Shown: piece after piece, positions 43,396-50,545 of the stretch
How the letters are laid out: each line of letters begins with the position of its first letter
Numbering within the stretch: position 1 is the stretch's first letter
Assembly: GCF_029946515.1 (NCBI RefSeq)
Contig: NZ_JARZHH010000047.1
Location: 1 to 64,000, forward strand
Origin: Polyangium sp. 6x1
Lineage (GTDB): Bacteria; Myxococcota_A; Polyangia; Polyangiales; Polyangiaceae
Direction: 5' to 3'
Length of the DNA stretch: 64,000 nt
The notes under the pieces: generated by a model
What the model saw: the letters and a program-made list of their open reading frames with translations, nothing else
Told to the model about the DNA's origin: nothing
The model's database searches: none
Translations under genes and position numbers: made by a program

Positions 43396-44223
43396 ATGGA
43401 CATGACGCCAGACGAAAAGGTGACGCTGCGCGAGGAGAAAGAGACCCTTCTCCTCACGGTGTACGGCAAGGCCGAAGAGAGCCGCATGCCCGACTCCCTC
43501 CTGCGCGATCGCTTCGCCGCCGAAGCCATCGCCCGGGTGAACTACGATTTTTCGAAGCTGAAGGTCCGCCGGGACGACATGATCTCCCTGGCCATCCGCG
43601 CGCATCTCCTCGACAACTGGACTCGAGAATTCATCGGCCGCCACCCCGACGCAATCGTGCTGCATCTCGGCTGCGGGCTTGACAGCCGGGTCTTTCGGGT
43701 CGATCCGCCGGCGAGCGTCCGCTGGTTCGACGTCGACTATCCGGAGGTCATCGCGCTGCGCGGTCGCCTCTATCCGGAGCGCGCCGGCTCTACCCTCCTC
43801 GGCACGTCGCTCACGGATCCGCAATGGCTCGACGCGGTGCCGGCGGATCGTCCGGCGATGATCGTTGCCGAGGGCGTCCTGCCCTATCTACGCGAGGACG
43901 AGGTCCCGCGCCTCTTCAACCGCATCACGGCGCATTTCCCGGCGGGCGACATGGGCTTCGACTGCTACAGCCGCTTTGGCGTGCGGCTCCTCCGGCGTCA
44001 TCAATCGATCCGGGCCACGGGCGCGTCCGTGCACTGGGGCCTCGACGATCCCCACGACCTCGAAGCGCAGGTCCCGAAGCTCGTGTTCGTGGGGGAAGTG
44101 TCGAGCCACGATCCGGCGCAGCTCGCCAGGATGTCGAGGGCGACGCGCCTGCTCTCCCGCATCTTCTTGTCGATCCCGGCCCTCAAAAAAGCGGGTCGGA
44201 TCGTGCGTTATCGGTTTGGATAG
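43396..44223 (+). CDS. LCM/PPM-family SAM-dependent methyltransferase
   Basis: 275 residues of the leucine carboxyl methyltransferase-like family, which in bacteria includes O-methyltransferases of secondary metabolism. Visible: ISLAIRAHLLDNWTREFIGRHP, the SAM loop VLHLGCGLDSRVFRV, WFDVDYPEVIALR and IVAEGVLPYLREDEV. Its last 41 bp overlap the last 41 bp of the convergent graspetide ATP-grasp ligase gene. It could methylate a carboxylate or hydroxyl of the graspetide product, but convergent orientation gives no strong link. Confidence 0.85.
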   Translation: MDMTPDEKVTLREEKETLLLTVYGKAEESRMPDSLLRDRFAAEAIARVNYDFSKLKVRRDDMISLAIRAHLLDNWTREFIGRHPDAIVLHLGCGLDSRVFRVDPPASVRWFDVDYPEVIALRGRLYPERAGSTLLGTSLTDPQWLDAVPADRPAMIVAEGVLPYLREDEVPRLFNRITAHFPAGDMGFDCYSRFGVRLLRRHQSIRATGASVHWGLDDPHDLEAQVPKLVFVGEVSSHDPAQLARMSRATRLLSRIFLSIPALKKAGRIVRYRFG

Positions 44224-45205
44224 TGCGCCTTCGCGCCCCGGGGGCGCCCACGAGCACGTCGACGAGGGCGGCGACCATCGGGTGATGCGGCGGGTTTGCT
44301 TCGAGCCAGAAAAACTCCCCGGCCGGGTTCACTTCGAGCAGCACGTGCTCGCCCTCCGGCGTCACGATGAAATCGGCCGCGCCGTATTGCATTCCCATGG
44401 CCTCCTGGTAACGACCGAGCGCGTCCTCGACGTGTCTCGGCAGGTCGTGGTGGCGCCATTGATCGATCATCGCGAGCCCCTTGTTTCGCCAGTCCACGTC
44501 CGCCCCCTCGACTTGTTGCGAGTCGATGCGCGCGGCGAAGATCTTCGTGCCGAACACGGTCGCGCGCACCTCGAACGCTTTCTCGACGCGCTCCTGGAAG
44601 TACATCGGGCAGAGGCGGAGCTGTTCGAGCCGCTCCGCCGTCTCCGGGCGCACCTCGCTCGTCATCACCACCTGGAGCTTGCCGTCGTCCTTCACGAAAG
44701 GCTCCGCGCTCAGCATCTTCACGATGGCGCCGTTCGGGCAGCTCGAAAGGAACGCGCGCGCCTTCGCCGGATCGTTCGTGCCGAGCGTGCGGGGCGTTCG
44801 AATTCCGGCCTCCCGGAAGATGCGCTGGTGCAGCGGCTTGTGGTCGCTCGCTCGGACCCGCGCATAGGCGTCCACTTTGAATGCGGGGCAGGCGGCGAGC
44901 GCGCCATGGAGAAACCGGTCCGACTCCGCGAGGGCCATCTGCTTGTGGCCCGGGTGCATCTTCTCGGGAAAACCGACCCCCTGGTGATAACGGCGCCCCC
45001 AGATCGCGTCGCCTTCGCCGATCGCGTGGCCATTGAACAGGAACCACTCGCCGTCCGACTCCTGACCGAACGTGATCGTCGCCTTCACCGGAAAATCGTT
45101 CAGGTGGAAGACGACCGGCTCGGCGCCGCGGCTGCGAATCTCTGCGGCCACGCGCTCGATGAAGGGAGGGGCGTCGTTCTTGTGCGTGAGAATGAGGACT
45201 TTCAT
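44183..45205 (-). CDS. mdnC: MdnC/MvdD-like ATP-grasp ligase (graspetide ester former)
   Basis: 340-residue ATP-grasp enzyme of the microviridin ligase family. It follows MdnC/MvdD in pattern: VLILTHKNDAP start, AIVKMLSAEPF (ATP-binding Lys), CPMYFQERVEKAFEVRATVFG, FAARIDSQQ, the metal-binding strand HVLLEVNPAGEFFWLE. In microviridin pathways this enzyme forms the two omega-ester (lactone) rings on the leader-bound precursor and binds the PFFARFL-type leader helix. The start overlaps the stop of the MdnB-like gene as ATGA. The assignment to the ester-forming branch rests on the EVNPAGEFFWLE motif. Confidence 0.9.
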   Translation of the reverse strand: MKVLILTHKNDAPPFIERVAAEIRSRGAEPVVFHLNDFPVKATITFGQESDGEWFLFNGHAIGEGDAIWGRRYHQGVGFPEKMHPGHKQMALAESDRFLHGALAACPAFKVDAYARVRASDHKPLHQRIFREAGIRTPRTLGTNDPAKARAFLSSCPNGAIVKMLSAEPFVKDDGKLQVVMTSEVRPETAERLEQLRLCPMYFQERVEKAFEVRATVFGTKIFAARIDSQQVEGADVDWRNKGLAMIDQWRHHDLPRHVEDALGRYQEAMGMQYGAADFIVTPEGEHVLLEVNPAGEFFWLEANPPHHPMVAALVDVLVGAPGARRRTIQTDNARSDPLF

Positions 45206-46161
45206 GGTTCGTCGTCTTCCCGGAGGAGGGTTTCTGCGAGCGAAGCGGCGATCGGGAGCCCGAGCTCGGCTTCGAGCATCCCCCACTCGCCGGTGGGGTT
45301 CACTTCGAGGAACACCGTCTCGCCGCCCGGCGTCACGATCAAATCGAGGCAGCCTTGCCGGAGCCCGAGGCGCCTCATGAGCTCGGCGAGCTTCCCTTTC
45401 GTCGCCACGTCGAGCGCGTGTGGCTTCCAGGATCCCGCCTGTGAAAAGCGCCAATCGGCGCCGCATTCTTTCCCGTCGAGGGCGCCGGTCCAGGCGGCCC
45501 CGCCGGCCCACGCGACGCGCAGCTCCAGGGCCTTCGGGATCTCCTCCTGGAAGATCATCGGCCCCCTTCGCAAGGCGTCGAGGTGCGCGAGATCCTTGGT
45601 ACGCAAACGACGTGTCGGGAACGCGCGTCCCGCTTGCATTCCGTATTCGAGCGGCGCGTGCAGCTTGCACACGACGCGCCCCTCGTGCGCCTCGAAGAGC
45701 GCGCGCGCCGCGTCCGGATCCGAGGTGAACCGCGTGTCGGGGATCCGGAGCCCGCATTCCCGCGCGAGCCGGAGCTGGAGCAGCTTGTTCTCCGCGGCGC
45801 GGGCGCGCTCGGGCGCGTCGACCCATCGACCTTCGAGGAGCGCGAGTGCCCCGAAAAAGAGAGCGCCCGCTTCCCGGTTCACGACCTCCTTCTCCGCCGC
45901 CATTCCCTTCGCCTCGATGCGCGGCCACACGCGCCAGAGCCATATGGCGTCCGGCCGCAGGCGTTCGCCGCGCACCCATACCGTGCCGGGGTCCTTTGCG
46001 GCGAGCGAGATGCCGAACGTACCGTCCTCGAAGAGGCGATCGGTATCGAGGCGATGAGGGAGCGCGCCGCGGCGGCGGAGCTCTTCCGCGACGCGCTCGG
46101 TGACGAATGGCTCTCTCGCGTGGGAGAGCAACAACACGATCCGTGAAGCCATACCGGTCAC
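45202..46161 (-). CDS. mdnB: MdnB/MvdC-like ATP-grasp ligase (graspetide amide former)
   Basis: 319-residue ATP-grasp enzyme. It resembles MdnB/MvdC: RIVLLLSHAREPFVTERVAEELRRRGALPHRLDTDRL, GALALLEGRWVDAPERARAAENKLLQLRLARECGLRIPDTRF, MIFQEEIPKALELRV and the closing VFLEVNPTGEWGMLEAELGLPI, the last being the MdnB-type motif. In microviridin biosynthesis this enzyme makes the omega-amide bridge after the esters are formed. The gene begins 73 bp after the precursor stop and is ATGA-coupled to the MdnC-like gene. Confidence 0.9.
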   Translation of the reverse strand: MTGMASRIVLLLSHAREPFVTERVAEELRRRGALPHRLDTDRLFEDGTFGISLAAKDPGTVWVRGERLRPDAIWLWRVWPRIEAKGMAAEKEVVNREAGALFFGALALLEGRWVDAPERARAAENKLLQLRLARECGLRIPDTRFTSDPDAARALFEAHEGRVVCKLHAPLEYGMQAGRAFPTRRLRTKDLAHLDALRRGPMIFQEEIPKALELRVAWAGGAAWTGALDGKECGADWRFSQAGSWKPHALDVATKGKLAELMRRLGLRQGCLDLIVTPGGETVFLEVNPTGEWGMLEAELGLPIAASLAETLLREDDEP

Positions 46162-46234
46162 TCGATCCGTGCGAGCGAGGTCGTCGCGCTGCGATGCTCG
46201 TGACGCGCCATGGCTCCTCGGGATCGATCGATGG

Positions 46235-46441
46235 TCAGGTGTAATCGCAGTAGGGCTTGTACGTGTAGCAATCGTCCGCGTCGGACGGGTACTTCTTGGT
46301 GCACTCGCTGTCGAGGCAATGGGTCGTCGGGGCCGTACCGCCGCCGCTCGTGTTCATCTCCGTCGCCGGCGTCTGCTCGTCGTCGACGAGCAGGTAAGCG
46401 AAGAGCGGGGTCATGTTCTGGTCGTCATTGGGTAGGGACAT
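46235..46441 (-). CDS. mdnA: Microviridin-type graspetide precursor peptide
   Basis: 68-residue ribosomal peptide precursor. The leader motif PLFAYLL (residues 12-18) corresponds to the PFFARFL helix recognised by MdnC-type ligases. The core is TKKYPSDADD (48-57), matching the microviridin pattern TxKxPSDx(D/E)(D/E): Thr48, Lys50, Ser53, Asp54, Asp56, Asp57. Expected rings by analogy: Thr48-Asp54 ester, Ser53-Asp56 ester, Lys50-Asp57 amide. An 11-residue tail CYTYKPYCDYT follows, with Cys58 and Cys65; Cys42 and Cys47 lie before the core. AAGGAGAA precedes the ATG by 7 bp, a strong site. Confidence 0.92.
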   Translation of the reverse strand: MSLPNDDQNMTPLFAYLLVDDEQTPATEMNTSGGGTAPTTHCLDSECTKKYPSDADDCYTYKPYCDYT

Positions 46442-46466
46442 GCGGGTTCTCCTTCGATGCGGTCAC

Positions 46467-46481
46467 GTCGAGTCTCTCGAC
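46467..46481 (-). other. Small hairpin between exporter and precursor genes
   Basis: GTCGAG and CTCGAC form a 6-bp stem with a 3-nt loop in the 97-bp leader of the precursor gene, 26 bp upstream of its ATG. It could allow different transcript levels of exporter and precursor, or be chance. No convincing promoter was seen in the gap. Confidence 0.25.
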
Positions 46482-46538
46482 ATCCAGCCTTACGCGCCGG
46501 CCCGCGGGGATTGGACAGGTCGTCGAAATTTTGTTTCG

Positions 46539-48320
46539 TCACTGGTAGCCGGCCGCCTGGAGGCGGAAGAGGGCCGCATAACGACCCTCCGCGCGGAGGA
46601 GCGCGTCGTGGTCGCCCCGCTCCGCGACGCGCCCGCCCTCCATCACGAGGATCTCGTCGGCGAGCCGGACCGTGGAGAATCGATGCGAAACGAGGATCGC
46701 CATGCGGCCCACCGTCTCGGAACGGACGCGCGTGAAGAGCGCCGCCTCCGCGGCAGGATCGATCGCCGCGGTCGGCTCGTCGAAGAGGAGCAGATCGGCT
46801 TTTTCTCGGAGAAACGCCCGCGCGAGGGCGAGCTTTTGCCACTCGCCGCCCGAGAGATCGACGCCGCCGGGGAACCATTTGCCGAGCCGCTGATCGAGGC
46901 CCCGCGAGAGCTTTTCGACGACCGGGGCCGCCTCGCTGCGCGCGAGCGCGCGCGTGATCGCCTCGTCCGGCACCGCGTCCTCGGCGGCGCGCGGGGCGAC
47001 GTTTTCGCGGACCGGGAGCTGATAACGAACGAAGTCCTGGAACACCACGGCGAGCCGCGCGCGGAGCGCCTCGGGATCCCAGGCGGAGATCTCCCGCCCG
47101 TCGAGGAAAATGCGCCCGTCGGTGGGCTCGTAAAGGCCGGCGACGAGCTTCAGGATCGTCGACTTGCCGGAGCCATTCTCGCCGACGATGGCGAGCTTCT
47201 TCCCCGGGGCAAGGAAAAAATCGACGCCCACGAGCGCAGGGCGTTTCGCTCCCGGGTACGTGAAGCCGACGTTTTCGAAGCGGAGCCCCTGCTCCTCGCG
47301 CGCGCGTGCCGCGGGGAGGATCGGTCTTTGGCCCGGGACCGGGAGATCGAGGAACCCATAAAGGTTTCCGAGGTACTGCTGGTCCATGTAGAGCCCGCGC
47401 AAGCTGCCGAGCGCCTGCTTCCATGCGCCGTCCCCCTGCTTGAACGTGACGAGCGCGAGGCCGAGGTCCCCGACGGTGAGCGCCCCCGTGAGGGCTCGAA
47501 ATGCCACGGAGACGTAGACCGCGTAGAAAAGAGCGAGCGCGACGAGGTCCGCGACGAGGCCCACGACGAGCCGCCTCCGCGCGAGGGCCTGATCCTCCTC
47601 GAATACGAGCGAAAATACCCGCCGCGCGCGCTCGAGGAACATCGGTCCCGTACCGAAAAGGCGCACCTCCTTGGCATGGTCGTCGCGGGTGAGGATTTGC
47701 TCCAGATAGGCTTGCTCCCGCGCCTCGGTGGCGCGCTGATTCTGGAGACGGAAGAGCGCGGTCGCGAAGCGCGTCTCCGTGAAGAAGCTTGGCAGCGCGG
47801 CGAGGAGGATCGCGAGCGCGGAGAGCGGCGAGAACCGAAAGAGGAGCGCCGCCGAGCCAGCGAGGACCGCGAAGGCTTGCGCCATTGCGAAAAAACCGGC
47901 GAGCAGCGCTACCGGACGACCGACGGCCTCCCGCCGCGCCCGCGTGAGCGCGTCGTAAAAGCCTGCGTCCTCGAAGCAGGCATAAGGAACCGCGATCGCC
48001 TTTTCGAGGATCGCCCGCTGAAGGACGAAGCCGAGCGCGAGGCGGAGGCGCGCGGTGGCGAACTGGTTCAGGCCCCCGGCGACGTACGTGAGAAAGAGGA
48101 GTACCGCCTCCGCGACGATACCGACGACGACCACGTGCCTTTCGCCGCGGGCGACGCCGTCGAGGACGCGGCGGGCGTACCAGGCCATGCCGGTCGGCGC
48201 GGCGCCCGCGAGCAGGGCGGCGAGGATCATGGCCGCGAGGGCGAATGGGCTCGCGCGCCACGCGAGCGCGACCGTGCGGGCGAGCCGGGATCGAAGGGGG
48301 AAAGCGGGGGGCTCGGGCAC
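46539..48320 (-). CDS. ABC exporter of the graspetide cluster (MdnE-like)
   Basis: About 593 residues: six membrane helices (about 20-310) fused to an ATPase domain. The ATPase has Walker A GENGSGKS, Q-loop VVFQDFVRY, signature LSGGEWQKLALARAF, Walker B LLLFDEPTAAID and the His switch in LVSHRF. No C39 leader peptidase domain is present. The start GTG at 48320 is chosen for family length; the frame is open to 48497 but that part overlaps the neighbouring gene and lacks similarity. It likely exports the modified peptide. It is first in the same-strand cluster, 97 bp before the precursor gene. Confidence 0.87.
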   Translation of the reverse strand: MPEPPAFPLRSRLARTVALAWRASPFALAAMILAALLAGAAPTGMAWYARRVLDGVARGERHVVVVGIVAEAVLLFLTYVAGGLNQFATARLRLALGFVLQRAILEKAIAVPYACFEDAGFYDALTRARREAVGRPVALLAGFFAMAQAFAVLAGSAALLFRFSPLSALAILLAALPSFFTETRFATALFRLQNQRATEAREQAYLEQILTRDDHAKEVRLFGTGPMFLERARRVFSLVFEEDQALARRRLVVGLVADLVALALFYAVYVSVAFRALTGALTVGDLGLALVTFKQGDGAWKQALGSLRGLYMDQQYLGNLYGFLDLPVPGQRPILPAARAREEQGLRFENVGFTYPGAKRPALVGVDFFLAPGKKLAIVGENGSGKSTILKLVAGLYEPTDGRIFLDGREISAWDPEALRARLAVVFQDFVRYQLPVRENVAPRAAEDAVPDEAITRALARSEAAPVVEKLSRGLDQRLGKWFPGGVDLSGGEWQKLALARAFLREKADLLLFDEPTAAIDPAAEAALFTRVRSETVGRMAILVSHRFSTVRLADEILVMEGGRVAERGDHDALLRAEGRYAALFRLQAAGYQ

Positions 48321-48421
48321 GGGGGCGAGGACCTCGAAGTCGAGAACACGAGCCCTTACGCCGCGTGCCCCGAGGATTGGACACTGGACGTCGACGCGGC
48401 GGCGGTGCGAGGATGCGCGCC

Positions 48422-49047
48422 ATGGATCCGAGGGCTCCTCGTTCGTTCTTGCGGCTCTTGGGCATGGCCCTCGGCGTCCTCTGCGCCGGAGAATCACCGT
48501 AGCGGTGCGGCCGGCTCGTCGTCCTCCGCGGCGCCGGCGCCTTCGTCCGTCGCGTCGGCATCGTCAAGATGGGATCGAGCTACCCTTACGACGACCCTGA
48601 CGAAAAGCCCGTGCACGATGCCGCGGTCGAGTCGTTTTGCATGGATCGCACCGAGGTCACGGTCGGCGCGTACAAGGCGTGTGTCGACGCGAAGAAATGC
48701 GAGCCCGCGCCGATCGAAATGCGGGCGCGGACGTACGCGAACCTTCCTCCTCGATGTACCCGGGGGACGACGGATATCCGTCGACGGCCTCCGTCGGCCG
48801 GTTTCCCAAGGGCGCGAGCCCGTTCGGGGTGCTCGACATGGCGGGGAACGTCTCGGAGTGGACGGCGAGCGGCTACTCGAGCAATTACGCCGAGAAGCCC
48901 GGGACCGCGCAGCGCGTCTTCCGCGGCGGCTCCTGGTTCGATTACGTCCCCCGCGACGAGCGATTGACCCTCCGTCTGCGCAGCGAGCCGGAGATGCGCC
49001 TGTCCTGGCTCGGCTTCCGGTGCGCAGGAAGATCCGCGTTGCCCTGA
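48422..49047 (+). pseudogene. Decayed formylglycine-generating-enzyme-type (SUMF1-like) gene
   Basis: Pieces of one FGE-sulfatase-domain lipoprotein in three frames: a signal-like start MDPRAPRSFLRLLGMALGVLCAG (from 48422) that soon ends in TAG, a Ser/Ala linker in another frame, then MGSSYPYDDPDEKPVHDAAVESFCMDRTEVTVGAYKACV (from 48569), and after another shift FGVLDMAGNVSEWTASGY, VFRGGSWFDY and LSWLGFRCAG to the stop at 49047. The usual middle part of about 100 residues is missing. At least two frameshifts and an internal deletion make a functional product unlikely. Confidence 0.75.
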
Positions 49048-49071
49048 GCGGATCGTGGTAATCTCGGCGAC

Positions 49072-50439
49072 ATGCGTATGCAGGCGTGTCGTTATTCCTG
49101 GATGTCGGGCGTCGCGCTCGCCGCAGCGGTAGGGTGCGGCGTTGAGACGGTCAAACAAGTGGATGCTACGTCGGCGGGCTCCGGCGGGACCGGCGGAGGC
49201 GGGACCGGTGGGGCCGGCGGAGTCGGGGCGGGTGGGGCCGGGGTAGGGGGGAGCGGTACCATTGGCTGGGCGGTATGTGATTTCTTCTTCCCCGCGGGGG
49301 AGTCGCTGGTCCTCGATACGCCGCCGAACCTGTCGGCGCTCTCCCCGAAGCTCGTGCGATCGGGCCTCGATGAAAAGAACGTGGTGCTCGCTTTCATGGG
49401 GGGGCCGGTGGAGGGGCCTGCGGGCGCCTTGGGCGAGATTCACCTCCGCTTTTTTCTGGATCCGTGGAACACATGGCCGCCGGTCGAGGGGTCGAATGTC
49501 GTGCTGGCCGACGCGCAAGGGCCCTTCGCGGTATCGAAGGGCGCGAGCATGGAGCTCTCGGTGCTCCGCGACATGGGCGCCGCTCCGATCTCGTATTCGA
49601 TCCTGCCCGCCCTGGGCATGCTTCCCAAATCCACCCCCCTTCCGCTGGACGGAACCCAGGCGGCGCTCCTGCGAATGCACACCGAAGGGCATATCATCGG
49701 ATACGGACGTCCCCACGAGGGGGCCATGAGCGAGCTCCTCGTCGGCTTCGGTCGCTACAGTGGACAGCTCCCCAAAGCGGAAGGCTTCACGCCCGTCGGT
49801 TGCACGAAAGGCGAGGTGCTGATGGACGCGGTCTCCACGGCGAAAGGGGCGCTCGTGGGCTTCGCGAGCAATGAGCCGGCGAGCGCTTCGGGCTGCACGG
49901 GCTCGGTCTCGACCGCAAAGCAGGTCGTCGTCGCGCGCGTCACCGATGGCAATCCGGTCGTCGCCGAGCTCGCCGCGTCGACCCTCGATGGCCAGGCGGC
50001 GATCCAGGGGCTCGCCATGGCGGCTCGCAGTGACGGCGCGTGGCTCGCGTGGGGGCGCACGGACGCCCTCGGTTCGACCTCGCTCTCGGCCCAGGTACTC
50101 GACGCGGCGGGGAACTTCGTGGACGGGCCGTTCGAGATTGCGAAGTCGAATGACATTCATCCTGCGACCCTGGGCGCCGGCCGCATGAAAGACGATCTCG
50201 TCGTCGCGTGGTCTTCCGGCGCGCTGACCTCCACGCGTATCGAGGTGGCGCGCATCAGCGCGGGGGGCTACTTCCACATCGAGGCGACAATCGAAGAAAA
50301 GTCGAGCGTGTCCCAGCCCATCGCCGTCCTCGTATCCCCCACAGGGAACGCCGTGCTCCTCGTGTATTCGGTCGTCTCGGAGGTGGATCAGACCTCGCGC
50401 ATCCGCCTCCAGCGGCTCGTCTGTGGGGTCTACCTCTGA
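49072..50439 (+). CDS. Lipoprotein with Gly-rich linker, unknown function
   Basis: 455 residues. Signal ending LAAAVGCGVE, then a linker of TGGGG and AGG repeats to about residue 63. The globular part contains alternating beta strands (FRYSGQLPK-type, LVGFASNEPASASG, VVVARVTDG, GLAMAARSDGAWLAWGRTD, DDLVVAWSSGALTSTRIEVARI, AVLLVYSVVSE), suggesting a repeat or propeller-like fold similar in style to the large protein at the end of the window. No family was recognised. Confidence 0.68.
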   Translation: MRMQACRYSWMSGVALAAAVGCGVETVKQVDATSAGSGGTGGGGTGGAGGVGAGGAGVGGSGTIGWAVCDFFFPAGESLVLDTPPNLSALSPKLVRSGLDEKNVVLAFMGGPVEGPAGALGEIHLRFFLDPWNTWPPVEGSNVVLADAQGPFAVSKGASMELSVLRDMGAAPISYSILPALGMLPKSTPLPLDGTQAALLRMHTEGHIIGYGRPHEGAMSELLVGFGRYSGQLPKAEGFTPVGCTKGEVLMDAVSTAKGALVGFASNEPASASGCTGSVSTAKQVVVARVTDGNPVVAELAASTLDGQAAIQGLAMAARSDGAWLAWGRTDALGSTSLSAQVLDAAGNFVDGPFEIAKSNDIHPATLGAGRMKDDLVVAWSSGALTSTRIEVARISAGGYFHIEATIEEKSSVSQPIAVLVSPTGNAVLLVYSVVSEVDQTSRIRLQRLVCGVYL

Positions 50440-50545
50440 GCTTGCTCCCGGGGGAGCATTTTGGGGTATCCCCTTCCTCGGTGATTGTTGTAAGAGAAGC
50501 CCCAATGATCGCGGGGTGACTCCCGCGCAGCGAGGGACAGCCGCA

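Noticed and set aside
43396-44223. Methyltransferase as a certain part of the graspetide cluster
   Set aside because: It is convergent and overlapping, not co-transcribed, so membership is only a possibility and is kept as a separate finding.
46413-49061. 882-residue plus-strand open frame
   Set aside because: Antisense to the ABC exporter, whose Walker and signature motifs fix the coding strand.
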